IMG/VR virus record: IMGVR_UViG_3300021379_000425
Location: 21,253-85,252 of that record
Source of the DNA: a virus
DNA: 64,000 nucleotides
Strand: one strand, 5' to 3'
The position numbers and the translations under genes were made by a program. The first letter of the stretch is position 1, and every line of letters starts with the position of its first letter. This document shows positions 1-8,629 of this stretch, one piece after another. The notes below the pieces were generated by a model that saw nothing but the letters and a program-made list of their open reading frames with translations, made no database searches and was not told the DNA's origin.

Positions 1-702
1 ATCTTTTATTCGCTCGCCCAATCTGTCATGCAACTTAGGCAGGTCAGCCCATGCCCCAGCGTGTGCAATCAGCATATCGGGGTCACACTCTATCAAGTGT
101 GCAACGAAGTTGGATAACATGTACTCTTCGCTTGCGAATGTACGCAATTCATAGCCATCGTATCTGTCTATCCATTCCTTCTTTGTAATGCGATTATCAT
201 ATGAATCTTGACTCCATGCGAATACTACATTCTTCTCAGCATGTGTATCACACACTGCTATGACTGTGATTCTACCTTCACCATCTGTCTCCCACTCCAT
301 ATCGTAATACCACTTACGAGGATGGAATTCGGGAATGCCGTTAGGATAACGCTCAAGCAATACTTGGTCTAGGTAAGGTGTGTCCATCTCACATGTCCAC
401 TTACCTTTAGGGTCAATAGCATCTTTCATGTTCCACGAATCAAACGGATTGTCGTAAGTGACCTTCCATAGTTTACCACCATCAAGGGCAGTAGCCACGA
501 TGTTTGAATGTATTACTGCTTTGAATCTCTTAAGTTTCTTTAGTATGAATGAAGGCGCATTCTGTCTAATCCAAAAGAACGGTTTAACAAATGCACTATC
601 ATCACTGTAAATATAATTCTCTTTGAGTACCCCATCAGGCCCACGAGTGCGCTCGTACAAATACAAACCCTCGTAACGGCTTTGTACAAAATCTACAATC
701 AT
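1..702 (-). CDS. polB: Family B DNA polymerase, N-terminal part (cut by window edge)
   Basis: Reads open from an ATG at 702 to the window edge, giving the first 234 residues. The region holds a 3'-5' exonuclease domain of family B polymerases: an Exo I-like segment WYYDMEWETDG followed by a beta strand, and an Exo II-like segment DPDMLIAHAGAWADLP. The polymerase palm lies beyond the window. The start ATG lies one base past the stop of the clamp gene, so the two are probably co-transcribed and coupled. The role is viral genome replication with the neighbouring clamp and clamp loader. The exonuclease assignment rests on motif shape; Exo II is atypical (HAGAWAD rather than NxxFD). Confidence 0.8.
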   Translation of the reverse strand, partial: MIVDFVQSRYEGLYLYERTRGPDGVLKENYIYSDDSAFVKPFFWIRQNAPSFILKKLKRFKAVIHSNIVATALDGGKLWKVTYDNPFDSWNMKDAIDPKGKWTCEMDTPYLDQVLLERYPNGIPEFHPRKWYYDMEWETDGEGRITVIAVCDTHAEKNVVFAWSQDSYDNRITKKEWIDRYDGYELRTFASEEYMLSNFVAHLIECDPDMLIAHAGAWADLPKLHDRLGERIKD

Positions 703-703
703 C

Positions 704-1453
704 TCACTCAGCCTCGTTAGTAATCAATAGCAGTGTGTTGTTCTGTTCAAAGATGACTAGAGAGTTGTCAGCAAAGTGTAGCCTAGCGGAACCTTCATCC
801 AAATATTGTAGGCATGTAGGGAACCAGTCTCCAAAGTTAGTCTGTACAGTAGCGTTAGGTCCATCTGTATCAGTAACAGGAAGGACAGTGAATAGTCTAC
901 CAGTGACCGCTTTACCAGCCACAATGCCTAACTCTTCTTCGCCGCAATGTACACGCAGTTTGAACTGCGAATCCTTCTTGACTAAGTTCTTCATACCCGA
1001 CAGGGAAATCAAATCCTTTGTCTGTACTGTAACATGGGTATCAATTATTTCACCAGCAAAAGACTTCCAGCCGCTATCAGCAGACTTGGCTACAAGTTTT
1101 CCTTGTACTACCGTCTTTGATGCGGAGATAATGTCGTCAGTGCTAGGTAACTGTATCTTGTTACCACCTGCTACAATGTACAGGAACTTACCTGTGCTTT
1201 CTTGTCGCAGTACTACTTTGTCGCTCTTGGCTGACTTCAAGAATGCTACTGCCTTCTCAAGTTCCATGATGTGAATGAATCCTTCATCCACTACATTGAC
1301 ACCCAGCAGTTGCTTGCGTAGATAGTGTGTACTGTATCCAATCTCAACAACCACTCTATTACCAGCGCAGTTCACTCGCAGGTCAGTCACTTGCTTCCCA
1401 AACGAGGAAAGGAAGGTGAGCAATTCTTTTCTGTCAACTTCTATTCTAGTCAT
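704..1453 (-). CDS. PCNA-like DNA sliding clamp
   Basis: A 249-residue protein, the usual length of archaeal and eukaryotic PCNA. Its alternating short strands and helices fit two clamp domains, ending in a strand-rich C-terminus (SARLHFADNSLVIF, NTLLLITNEAE). It lies directly between the polymerase gene and the RecA-like/RFC genes, which is where a processivity clamp is expected. The start ATG at 1453 has a good GAGGTGA ribosome binding site. Sequence similarity to cellular PCNA is weak by eye, so the call leans on length, secondary-structure pattern and context. It would ring the DNA and tether the polymerase, loaded by the clamp loader at 3911-4852. Confidence 0.6.
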   Translation of the reverse strand: MTRIEVDRKELLTFLSSFGKQVTDLRVNCAGNRVVVEIGYSTHYLRKQLLGVNVVDEGFIHIMELEKAVAFLKSAKSDKVVLRQESTGKFLYIVAGGNKIQLPSTDDIISASKTVVQGKLVAKSADSGWKSFAGEIIDTHVTVQTKDLISLSGMKNLVKKDSQFKLRVHCGEEELGIVAGKAVTGRLFTVLPVTDTDGPNATVQTNFGDWFPTCLQYLDEGSARLHFADNSLVIFEQNNTLLLITNEAE

Positions 1454-1457
1454 AGTA

Positions 1458-1556
1458 TCACCTCATGAAAGGGGGGAACAGATAGCGGAAAAGCACAGGG
1501 AGAAAACCAAAGCCCCAAAAACCGCTACGAAGGAGGTGTTCAGCCCGTCTGTTCAT
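1458..1556 (-). CDS. Possible 32-residue hydrophobic leader peptide
   Basis: A short frame upstream of the clamp gene. It starts at an ATG preceded by GAAGGGTA and stops inside the ribosome binding site of the clamp gene. The peptide is Phe/Pro/Leu-rich (SGFWGFGFLPVLFRYLF) and could insert in a membrane or serve only as a translated leader. The frame fills most of the 136-base gap between 1453 and 1590. No homologue is recognised, so coding is uncertain. Confidence 0.25.
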   Translation of the reverse strand: MNRRAEHLLRSGFWGFGFLPVLFRYLFPPFMR

Positions 1557-1589
1557 TACCCTTCAAAACCCCTCTCAAATTAATGAGTA

Positions 1590-2561
1590 TCACAAACTCC
1601 CGTCACTCAACTCCGGTAGACCGAACCATTGCGGCTCGCTATCGGGTCTTGTAACAAACAGTGTTCTTTCTTGGTCTTGCAGTGTAGGATTAGTCTTACA
1701 CTTGTGAAATTTAGCCTTGTAGACTGTCTTTACCAATTCACCCTCATCATCATACTCATCCTCAGTGGATGTGTAGATAATGGTAGGAAGGTAGTTGTTA
1801 GTCTTCTTTTCCCATTCGGGTTGCCATACTTGTTCATCATCGTTAGTCTTACCAAAGGAGAAGGATGTTGCTCTCATGTGTGTCTCCCAAAAGACTCTCA
1901 CGCCTGCTCTCACTAGGTTACGAGATAGCGCAGTCAGTTGGTGGAATCTAGTGTTACGAATAGCCCAGTCGGATTGTCTTTCGACTCTCTTCGCTTCCCC
2001 AGCCCCACGATTGTCAGCCGCTTCGATACCATCCTTTGCTAGTCCTAAGTCAATGATACGCATGTTGTTGGTACATACTTCTAACCATGAGTCAAGACCA
2101 CTGACTAGTACACCCCAAATGTTTGCTTCACCGCTTTCGGCTCTTGTAAGAATGAATTTCATGATGTCCATCACACGCTGATGTGTACCCGGATAGTCGT
2201 AAGCAGTTCTATCTGCAACACCCATTTGCCATGGCCTCCATGACTTGATGTTTTCATTAGGGTTGACTGCTGAGTTCAGCATACTAACACCCATGTCAAA
2301 GTCGATAGCGTGTAGTTCCGCATCGGGGTTGTCTTTGACATACTCATCGAATGCGCCTTTGACTATACCCGATTTACATGTTCCGTCAAATCCAGCAATA
2401 CCTACAAACATGTGAGTCAAGTTGACTGGCTTCATTGCTTGTAGTTCTGCTTCTAAGTGAGCAAAAGGACTACCACCAAGCGTAGGTGCTTGTTGTGTAG
2501 GTGCTTTCACTACTTCTTTCTTCTCTTCTTGTTTCTTTACTGTCTGTCCAAATCCTGCCAT
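1590..2561 (-). CDS. RecA/RadA-like (Sak4-type) recombination ATPase
   Basis: A 323-residue P-loop ATPase. The Walker A-like loop is GFDGTCKSG at residues 57-65, with Cys in place of the usual Gly. A strand ending in Asp (HAIDFDMG) follows, and a Walker B-like strand GVLVSGLD. The first 45 residues are a low-complexity Lys/Gln/Pro tail. Size and order match phage Sak4/RecA-core proteins and viral RadA-like ATPases that support strand annealing or exchange. The gene sits between the clamp and an RPA-like candidate in the replication operon. The start at 2561 has a GAGGTGA site. A single-strand-annealing or recombination-mediator role is inferred. Confidence 0.6.
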   Translation of the reverse strand: MAGFGQTVKKQEEKKEVVKAPTQQAPTLGGSPFAHLEAELQAMKPVNLTHMFVGIAGFDGTCKSGIVKGAFDEYVKDNPDAELHAIDFDMGVSMLNSAVNPNENIKSWRPWQMGVADRTAYDYPGTHQRVMDIMKFILTRAESGEANIWGVLVSGLDSWLEVCTNNMRIIDLGLAKDGIEAADNRGAGEAKRVERQSDWAIRNTRFHQLTALSRNLVRAGVRVFWETHMRATSFSFGKTNDDEQVWQPEWEKKTNNYLPTIIYTSTEDEYDDEGELVKTVYKAKFHKCKTNPTLQDQERTLFVTRPDSEPQWFGLPELSDGSL

Positions 2562-2570
2562 TTAATCACC

Positions 2571-3914
2571 TCACTCGAATTGCTTTACCCCTGTGTCTCC
2601 ACCAGTTGCTCTTTGTCTGCATCTTCTCCAATCCCCAAAGATACCGTGTGCAGTAATCTTGGGTGTGCTTAGTCCGTCAACGGTTCTCATACCAATTCTA
2701 CCGAATACATACACTGTACTCTTCTCACCGTATGGGAATTCCTTTCCTCCACCAGTTGTGAATGGGTCAGTCATCATACCGACTGCACCGCTTATCCAGC
2801 AAGAGATGTCACCAGCAATAGGACTAGTCAATGTCATGACATAGTTGTGTCCTTCTTGGTCGTAATCGGAATCTCTTGGTGATGTGTTCATGTTGACAAT
2901 AGTTGCCTTAGTAATCACGAGTGGTCCACCCACACGCTTTTCACCGTTGATTGTGAATGTCTGCTTTCTTTGCTCGTATGCTTCCTCTAAGGAATCAATG
3001 CTTACGAACATGTCATGGAACTCCGGTGAAGTCCAGTACTTGGCAGGATGCAATAGTGAGCGCATGTCTTCACTAACGAATGTGTTTGTGTACTCTATCT
3101 CAAAGTTAGAGTAAATACCTAGTACATCCTTGAATGCTTCAAGTCCACCTTCTTTCGGTGGAGTTACAGGAATCTTACATGCCTCACCAATCTTGAGGTC
3201 CTTGTATACATGGTCGCCAGTTAGGTCAACTCTCCATAGTTGGATGTCACCGTCATTCACGAACTTGCTCTCTTCATTACCCAAGAAGTATGCATATCTA
3301 CCAAATTTTTCATAGTGTGTTGGCTGTCCGTTGTATGAAGTCAAACACAGTTTCTCTTTGCCAGTGTAAGGTATCACATATGGTGGTTGTTCTGTTACAG
3401 GGTATTCTGTTGTGATTGTGTTGTCCTTAGTTTCAACCTCCCAAAACTCCTTGCCCTTTGAGTATACACCGACTCTACCCGATGATACTGCGTGGTTCGG
3501 GTCTTCTTTGAATAGTTTCAAGTTAGCCCTTACGATGTTCTTCTGTCTGTCAGCCTTCTTGTCAGCGACACCTAAGAAGCACCCTACCCATGTAGATAGG
3601 TTACTGTTGCCACTGCCTGTCTGTCTTCTTGTTTCTACAACGAATCCTTCACACCAATCAAGCACTAAGTCTTCATCGGGTTCAGTCGTAACATCTTCAC
3701 CAAAGTTTTTCTTAACATCTTCTGCAAATGCCTTTATCGCATCGGGCAGTTTCATGTTGGTGCGTTCAGCATACTTAGTCAGCAAATCTATTACTGACTG
3801 TGGTAAACCACCTGTGTCGTTTGTTTTTGCTACACTACCAAACCCATTACCTTTAGATTCTTCTGCCGGCTCTAAGTGGTCGTATTCATCTTCTATATCC
3901 CATTGTTCTGTCAT
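2571..3914 (-). CDS. Probable single-stranded DNA-binding protein (RPA-like candidate)
   Basis: A 447-residue protein starting at the ATG at 3914, which overlaps the clamp-loader stop as ATGA; a longer frame to 3986 lies inside that gene and is rejected. The N-terminus is acidic. The rest is rich in beta strands with two or three segments that could be OB folds (around EFWEVETKDNTITTEYPV and STVYVFGRIGMRTVDG). There is no enzyme motif and no zinc cluster. Position between RecA-like and RFC genes favours an RPA-type ssDNA-binding protein. This is inference from context and strand pattern; an unrelated replication accessory protein is possible. Confidence 0.4.
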   Translation of the reverse strand: MTEQWDIEDEYDHLEPAEESKGNGFGSVAKTNDTGGLPQSVIDLLTKYAERTNMKLPDAIKAFAEDVKKNFGEDVTTEPDEDLVLDWCEGFVVETRRQTGSGNSNLSTWVGCFLGVADKKADRQKNIVRANLKLFKEDPNHAVSSGRVGVYSKGKEFWEVETKDNTITTEYPVTEQPPYVIPYTGKEKLCLTSYNGQPTHYEKFGRYAYFLGNEESKFVNDGDIQLWRVDLTGDHVYKDLKIGEACKIPVTPPKEGGLEAFKDVLGIYSNFEIEYTNTFVSEDMRSLLHPAKYWTSPEFHDMFVSIDSLEEAYEQRKQTFTINGEKRVGGPLVITKATIVNMNTSPRDSDYDQEGHNYVMTLTSPIAGDISCWISGAVGMMTDPFTTGGGKEFPYGEKSTVYVFGRIGMRTVDGLSTPKITAHGIFGDWRRCRQRATGGDTGVKQFE

Positions 3915-4852
3915 TCTATCTTCTCCATTTCTTTCTTTAGTTTCGCTACCAATACTTCCACGAATGCCTCGGCTGAACCGCCCCATTCATAGATTCTTCC
4001 CATCATGTCTCCCCATACCACCATGATAGCAAAGGTCGTATCGGGAGAGTTGTCGAAATGCTTTCTAATCGAGCGTTGGAATCTGTTCATGAATTCCTGT
4101 ATACCACTGCAATCGTGAAGCATTGTGAGTAATGTCTTTCTCAATTCATTGTACTTGTGTTCAACCGTGAAATCCCACCAGTCATCATCATCATTTACTT
4201 TAGCCGTAAATTGTTTTATGGCATCGGCATTCTTTGGGATGCGCTCTAGGGAGTTGACCGCCGCCCTCAAATCACCATCATGCCACTCTACAACATCGCC
4301 GTAGAACGGTTGCCAGTCAATAGGCGCACCGCATGATTCTGTTAGTCTGTGAAGGTGTTTTGCACCCTCGGTAGGACTTACACGATTGAATGTATATGTT
4401 GTACACCTGCTCTTGATAGCAGGTCTAATCTTGTCACCGTAATTAGCGGTAAGAATGAAGAGTACCTTGTCAGCATACTCTTCCATGATGCCTCTCAGTG
4501 CATCTTGAGCAGACGGAGTTAGACCGTCAGCCTCATCAAAGAAAATTACTTTGCGCTTCGCACCGTAACCTTTGATACGAGCGAAACGCTTTACTTCATC
4601 ACGAATGAATCCAATGCCTCTATCGTCACTTGCATTGCCCTTCATCATGTTCAATTCATTATATGCTTCGCCAAGCATGGTTTTTCCAACTGCAAGTGCC
4701 GCACTTGTTTTACCTGTACCCGGTCCTCCTAAGAACAGGAGAGCAGACGGGTATACACCAGTTTTTTCCCACTCCCCAGCATCCTCTACGAATTGTTGAT
4801 TACCAACAATCTGTGTAGGGTGGCTGGGTCGTACCATCTCATTCCAAGTCAT
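3911..4852 (-). CDS. rfcS: Replication factor C small subunit (clamp loader AAA+ ATPase)
   Basis: A 313-residue AAA+ protein of clamp-loader type. The N-terminus (MTWNEMVRPSHPTQIVG) matches the RFC W-x-E-x-x-RP start. Walker A is GGPGTGKT at residues 42-49, Walker B is VIFFDEAD near residue 100, and the RFC signature SRC follows in the sensor region (IKSRCTTYTF). It would load the PCNA-like clamp. An ATG at 4861 lies only about 21 bases from the TATA centre, probably upstream of the transcript start, so the ATG at 4852 is preferred. The gene is first in its operon, behind the promoter at 4871-4890. Confidence 0.93.
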   Translation of the reverse strand: MTWNEMVRPSHPTQIVGNQQFVEDAGEWEKTGVYPSALLFLGGPGTGKTSAALAVGKTMLGEAYNELNMMKGNASDDRGIGFIRDEVKRFARIKGYGAKRKVIFFDEADGLTPSAQDALRGIMEEYADKVLFILTANYGDKIRPAIKSRCTTYTFNRVSPTEGAKHLHRLTESCGAPIDWQPFYGDVVEWHDGDLRAAVNSLERIPKNADAIKQFTAKVNDDDDWWDFTVEHKYNELRKTLLTMLHDCSGIQEFMNRFQRSIRKHFDNSPDTTFAIMVVWGDMMGRIYEWGGSAEAFVEVLVAKLKKEMEKIE

Positions 4853-4870
4853 AATATTCATCTCCCTTCT

Positions 4871-4890
4871 CTTTATCAGTTTAAATAGTC
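4871..4890 (-). promoter_or_regulatory. Conserved archaeal promoter cassette, copy 1
   Basis: Plus strand CTTTATCAGTTTAAATAGTC; on the minus strand this reads as a TATA box (ATTTAAAC) preceded by GACT and followed by TGATAAAG. It lies 20-40 bases upstream of the clamp-loader gene. The cassette also encodes the last residues DYLN and the stop of the gene at 4876-5301, so promoter and coding sequence share bases. Confidence 0.85.
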
Positions 4891-5301
4891 CGACTCCAAT
4901 TTTTCCTTGTTAGCATCAAAGTCGTCTACCCATTGTCTAAACTTGGGCCAGTTACGAACCTGTGACTTTGGTATTCTTGGGTAGGGGTTGTCTAGTATCC
5001 ACTTCATCTGCCAGTAGTTCACACGGTCTTTCGCTTTCATTAGAAACTCAAACGGCTCAAGTATGTCCATCCACTTGCGTACTAACTCTTCACGCTGAAT
5101 CGTTTTGAATCCGTACACTGTCAAGTCATGTGTGTTAGCCCATACCTCAATGCACTTCTTTTGGTCGTCAGTGACATTCTCCTTTAGGCTGATACATCTG
5201 CGTACCTTGAAGCCATATCCTGTATCAATGCGCTCGAATGATATGTAGAACGACAATGACTTGAGAGCCAGCCCCAGCCCGATGTATTCAGTAGGGTTCA
5301 C
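4876..5301 (-). CDS. Unknown protein, 141 residues, possible degenerate LAGLIDADG-like fold
   Basis: Not recognised with confidence. The N-terminal half has a helix followed by paired strands (LALKSLSFYISFERID, GYGFKVRRCISL), then a helix, a second strand and helix, and a C-terminal Lys/Trp-rich part. This order resembles one LAGLIDADG half-domain without its catalytic acid, but could be coincidence. It starts at the ATG overlapping the DEEE* end of the gene upstream. Its last codons are shared with promoter copy 1, giving the C-terminus DYLN. Confidence 0.6.
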   Translation of the reverse strand: MNPTEYIGLGLALKSLSFYISFERIDTGYGFKVRRCISLKENVTDDQKKCIEVWANTHDLTVYGFKTIQREELVRKWMDILEPFEFLMKAKDRVNYWQMKWILDNPYPRIPKSQVRNWPKFRQWVDDFDANKEKLESDYLN

Positions 5302-5639
5302 TCTTCCTCATCTCCTATGTAATAACAATAACGAGCATACTTGGAAAATAATTTACCGTTAATCTTCACCCATTCTTCACCGTTCTTAATTTTCCACTTT
5401 GATTCTTCGAGTACTGATTTGATTATGTACGGCTTTTGCTTCAAGTCTTTACTGTACCTGCTACTACCTGCGGCGTTACCTCTTGCTTTCTTTCTTTTAG
5501 CATGAATCGCTTTGGTGTAATTCAAAGCAAATTGAGGATACAAGTCGTCTACCCTATGCTTCTCGGATTTATCTAACGAATTGAATATGTCTAGTTGTAT
5601 CTGTTTCATCAATTGGAAGTCTATCTTTGGGCGTGTCAT
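5298..5639 (-). CDS. Unknown basic protein, 113 residues
   Basis: Lys/Arg-rich in the middle (HAKRKKARGNAAGSSRYSK), acidic at the C-terminus (YIGDEEE). The composition suggests nucleic-acid contact, but no domain is recognised. It overlaps the genes on both sides by ATGA, so it is co-translated with them. The purine-rich GAAGAAGAATGA at its end is the ribosome binding region of the next gene. Confidence 0.6.
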   Translation of the reverse strand: MTRPKIDFQLMKQIQLDIFNSLDKSEKHRVDDLYPQFALNYTKAIHAKRKKARGNAAGSSRYSKDLKQKPYIIKSVLEESKWKIKNGEEWVKINGKLFSKYARYCYYIGDEEE

Positions 5640-6829
5640 GCTACCACCGTATAGTAATCGTTGATGTCGTCAATGTCATCTATGCCCATGTCATCTTCTA
5701 CACTGTCTAACTTGAGATGCCAGTCATGGGTAGGACTCCAAGTGTAATTTACTTTCACGACTAAACAATCTTCGACCTCGTGGTTCACGAACTTGACTCT
5801 AGGAGAAACACCCCTCCGCTTCAATGCCGACTCCAACTCGAAAGTTAGGTTGTCAAGCACTATCATATCCTCGGCGACTGCTTCATCCCCATCCATGAAG
5901 GCTAAAGACAACTCAAATTTATCATCAGCATTTTTCCGTATCATGGAAAGTTGAGCGTACAAAACGGAACTTCCATTGGAAAGCAAGGTATAATTTCCTT
6001 CATGATAAATCAAAAATCCACCTCTTGCGTATGAGTCTAAAATCACCTGCGACTCATGCCATTCATGAAACATCGGTTCTTGATAGGTTGAGAAAGGCAG
6101 TACTGTGTCCTTACTGTGCCTGCGCCCAGTGCCAGTTGGATTACTCCAACACCAACAATTTACCTCTTCTTCAACTAACGGAGTTAATTCACCGTTAATT
6201 TTTCCACTCCTTTCTTTAACTACCCTATCACCTATATACAATAAAGTTCCACAGTCGGGGATGAACCACCAACTGTCGGGAACATCACCAGTCCACTTCG
6301 ACAGTTTTGTAAACGATGAACTTACCTTGTCTACGCTTAGGCCATCGAAGATGACCGCCATCTGTGTGTCCACGCCATGAGTACTATCGACACCACTAGC
6401 CTTTGAGAACCACGCTCTCATTCTATTTCGTATCGCTTTCCAGTAGTAATCTAATGCCCATCTCCATATTAGTTCAGCCTCTTCTTCGCTGAGTGTGCGG
6501 CAGAAGTCTAGTATCCATACATCATCGTTACGAGCATTGCGTATTACTTCAACGACTTGCTTTAGTGTCAACTCATGTTCAGTTGTTTCGGGTGACTCTA
6601 GCATTAGTATTCTAGCAAGAGCCAGCCCCTCAGTGACCTCTTCTAATCTCTCCATGAATACCCCGCACTCTTTGGCGAGGTTCACCTTGAGCATGTGCTG
6701 AGTGATATTCAGTTTGTTACTGGTAGTCATGAAAGACCACAGTTCAGTAGCCTCTCTCTTGGTGATGTCACTAGGGTTCAACTTGTGTGGCATTCTTGCT
6801 ACTAACTCAGTTGCCCTCGATAACTTCAT
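5636..6829 (-). CDS. Unknown 397-residue protein of the replication operon
   Basis: Two parts can be seen: a helical N-terminal part (residues 1-150, many Leu/Glu heptads) and a C-terminal part rich in beta strands. The overall build faintly recalls ATP-dependent ligases: a helical DNA-binding domain, then strands around GGFLIYHEGNYTLLSNG and LAFMDGDEAVAEDMIVLD. The motif I lysine (KxDG) is absent, so it would be inactive if related. A primase-type hhDhD motif is not convincing either. The C-terminus is acidic. Coupled by ATGA to neighbours. Function not assigned. Confidence 0.6.
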   Translation of the reverse strand: MKLSRATELVARMPHKLNPSDITKREATELWSFMTTSNKLNITQHMLKVNLAKECGVFMERLEEVTEGLALARILMLESPETTEHELTLKQVVEVIRNARNDDVWILDFCRTLSEEEAELIWRWALDYYWKAIRNRMRAWFSKASGVDSTHGVDTQMAVIFDGLSVDKVSSSFTKLSKWTGDVPDSWWFIPDCGTLLYIGDRVVKERSGKINGELTPLVEEEVNCWCWSNPTGTGRRHSKDTVLPFSTYQEPMFHEWHESQVILDSYARGGFLIYHEGNYTLLSNGSSVLYAQLSMIRKNADDKFELSLAFMDGDEAVAEDMIVLDNLTFELESALKRRGVSPRVKFVNHEVEDCLVVKVNYTWSPTHDWHLKLDSVEDDMGIDDIDDINDYYTVVA

Positions 6830-7548
6830 TCCTCTTCGCCACCGTGATGTACAATCTTAACGGTTGTACCCCACATCCACGGAGGAACTTTTTCACCTTT
6901 GTAGGTCTTACCAAGCAGTGTAATGAATGGTGGTACTGATTCATCAAAACAACCAGCATCAGCCAAATCAACAATGTTGTTTCTCGTAAGAGCCGCCAAA
7001 GTTTCTTCACCGTTATTCCATTTCATGAATGCCTCATCGCCAGCCAACAACAAGAAGTCATCGGGGTCAACTGAAAGGTCATAGCCACATGAGTTACAGG
7101 GCATTATGTATCTCCACAACTCTAAAGGAGCAGTAGTACCGTCATTCAATTCAGCATCAATCGTTTCTACGAATTCCAAGATGTGATTGTCGAAGTCATT
7201 GTTAGCAAGAGGGTATCCACATTCGGGGCATTTCCAGCCCTGTGCTACCTTCTGCTTGTGTTCGTGTTCCATCTGCATTTGCATCTGTGGATTCAATGGT
7301 GGGGTTTGTACCTCAACATCATCGGGTTCAATTACATTGTACCCGCACTCTTTCAATAGTAGACACAACTTCTCGTAATGCTCTCTAGCAGTTGGATGGT
7401 TGTACATGAATACGAGTTGGAAGGTATCTTCCGCCGTCTTCATGAACTGTACACCACTATCTTGTGGTGTCCACATTGCGTCTACACTGAGAGCCTTGAA
7501 ATGCTCGTTGCCCCATTTAATCAAATCTTCATTCGGTTTCCAATCCAT
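6826..7548 (-). CDS. Zinc-ribbon protein, 240 residues
   Basis: The central region carries two Cys pairs about 60 residues apart (CPECGYP and CNSCGYD), a likely split zinc ribbon. The N-terminal 80 residues look like a small alpha/beta domain (ALSVDAMW, TFQLVFMYNHPTA). The C-terminus ends GGEEE, part of the coupling junction with the next gene. The start at 7548 is chosen because GGTGAGGA lies just upstream; an alternative ATG at 7557 overlaps the preceding gene more deeply. DNA or RNA binding is plausible, but the function is unknown. Confidence 0.6.
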   Translation of the reverse strand: MDWKPNEDLIKWGNEHFKALSVDAMWTPQDSGVQFMKTAEDTFQLVFMYNHPTAREHYEKLCLLLKECGYNVIEPDDVEVQTPPLNPQMQMQMEHEHKQKVAQGWKCPECGYPLANNDFDNHILEFVETIDAELNDGTTAPLELWRYIMPCNSCGYDLSVDPDDFLLLAGDEAFMKWNNGEETLAALTRNNIVDLADAGCFDESVPPFITLLGKTYKGEKVPPWMWGTTVKIVHHGGEEE

Positions 7549-7804
7549 TGTCCTCACCTGTGTCCTTACCTGTTACCTCGCAGACAGCGAACTCCCCACA
7601 ACACTTTGCTATGTAAAGGTACTCGCCAGTATCCAGTAGAAATCCTCTATTCCCTTCGCATGGTGGAGAAGCGCAAACAGGACAGTCGAAGTTGAGCATT
7701 GACTTCTCAATCTCCATTACTATCCTTACCTCGTTGCCATCCAGTAGAAGTACATCATTGATGAACTGCTCATCAACATCCTCTATGGTAATTGTTTCAT
7801 TCAT
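7529..7804 (-). CDS. Small Cys-containing protein, 91 residues
   Basis: An acidic N-terminus and a Cys-rich middle (CPVCASPPC, then KCCGEFAVC) suggest one zinc site. It overlaps the next gene by 20 bases and the previous one by ATGA. No family recognised. Confidence 0.55.
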   Translation of the reverse strand: MNETITIEDVDEQFINDVLLLDGNEVRIVMEIEKSMLNFDCPVCASPPCEGNRGFLLDTGEYLYIAKCCGEFAVCEVTGKDTGEDNGLETE

Positions 7805-8130
7805 ACATCTTCCTCTTTGTCTAATCCAATTTCAATTCGTATTTCTTGCCACAAGTCATAGTGGTGTTCCATCATGTAGTTGTCTATGTCTAAGAACCAA
7901 CCATACACCTTGTTGTATTCTCTCCTTACACGAGTAAAATCATTCCAAAGTTTAGGTGCGTCTGCTATCAGTTGTGCATCAGCCTCACTCATTAGTTGCC
8001 CTTTGTTGTTTTCGTCTACACGAAGAATCCAATCATCATCACCAGTAATGACCGCCCACCCAGTAGGAAGTTCCTTTGATGCTAACCACGGTCCGGGCGT
8101 ATGTCCTTCGTATTTGTCTATGTCAATCAT
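7801..8130 (-). CDS. MID..KYEG family protein (phage ADAxLIADAP type)
   Basis: A 109-residue member of a family present five times in this window. It has the N-terminal signature MIDIDKYEGHTPGPW and the downstream helix start SEADAQLIADAPKLW, a pair widespread in phage hypothetical proteins. After that comes a helix with Arg/Tyr and an acidic tail. Function in phages is unknown; the arrangement suggests a small beta sheet packed on one helix. Coupled by ATGA to both neighbours. Confidence 0.7.
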   Translation of the reverse strand: MIDIDKYEGHTPGPWLASKELPTGWAVITGDDDWILRVDENNKGQLMSEADAQLIADAPKLWNDFTRVRREYNKVYGWFLDIDNYMMEHHYDLWQEIRIEIGLDKEEDV

Positions 8131-8375
8131 TCTTCTTCACCCCATATTTTCAATTGTTCTTTAGTGTAGCCACCTGTTCTTTTCTTTTCTTCAAAGCACT
8201 TAACGCAAATCTCGTCTTGAAAAGTGATGTGCTTTTGTGCATTCAATGAATTGAAATGTGTCATAGGGAAGAAGCCCAAACAATAATCGCACCTACCCAT
8301 AGGTATGCCTTTTGTTTCCCAAACCTTCAACGCTTCGTCATGTGTGAGTCCTTCGTATTTGCTCGTATCAATCAT
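8127..8375 (-). CDS. MID..KYEG N-terminus joined to a zinc finger
   Basis: An 82-residue protein that keeps only the first ten residues of the MIDTSKYEG family. It then switches to an HNH/zinc-finger-like body with CDYC and CVKC pairs about 30 residues apart. The missing ADAQLIADAP helix shows that the N-terminal tag can be joined to unrelated domains. Ends GEEE in the ATGA junction. Confidence 0.6.
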   Translation of the reverse strand: MIDTSKYEGLTHDEALKVWETKGIPMGRCDYCLGFFPMTHFNSLNAQKHITFQDEICVKCFEEKKRTGGYTKEQLKIWGEEE

Positions 8376-8629
8376 TCAATCAACTCCACTAACTCTTCAT
8401 CTCCATACTCCTGCACAAGTTTCTTCCCTTCGTGTTCTAAACCGAGCCAACAAATAAACTCAAGATAACGATTGTTCTCTTTCTGTAACCGTTTGACTTC
8501 TGCTAGGAGAAGTGGAGCGTCTTCTACCAATGCTTGAGACGCTGGTGAGAGTTTCTTCCATTCTTCATTTGAAATGCTATGGACTAAAGAGCCATGTGGT
8601 CGTCCATCGTACTTACTCGTATCAATCAT
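8372..8629 (-). CDS. MID..KYDG family protein, 85 residues
   Basis: Starts at the ATG at 8629 overlapping the stop of the DUF932 gene; a longer frame to 8656 lies inside that gene. It has the tag MIDTSKYDGRPHG and a diverged helix region SQALVEDAPLLLAEVKRLQKE, followed by a short coiled-coil-like tail. Closest in its helix to the gene at 11558-11983. Confidence 0.65.
   Translation of the reverse strand: MIDTSKYDGRPHGSLVHSISNEEWKKLSPASQALVEDAPLLLAEVKRLQKENNRYLEFICWLGLEHEGKKLVQEYGDEELVELIE

Noticed and set aside
735-1274. Long plus-strand frame opposite the clamp gene
   Set aside because: It is a shadow of the minus-strand gene: Ser/Leu/Cys-rich, no ribosome site, no TATA box. The same holds for other plus-strand frames in 1-30 kb and minus-strand frames in 36-64 kb.
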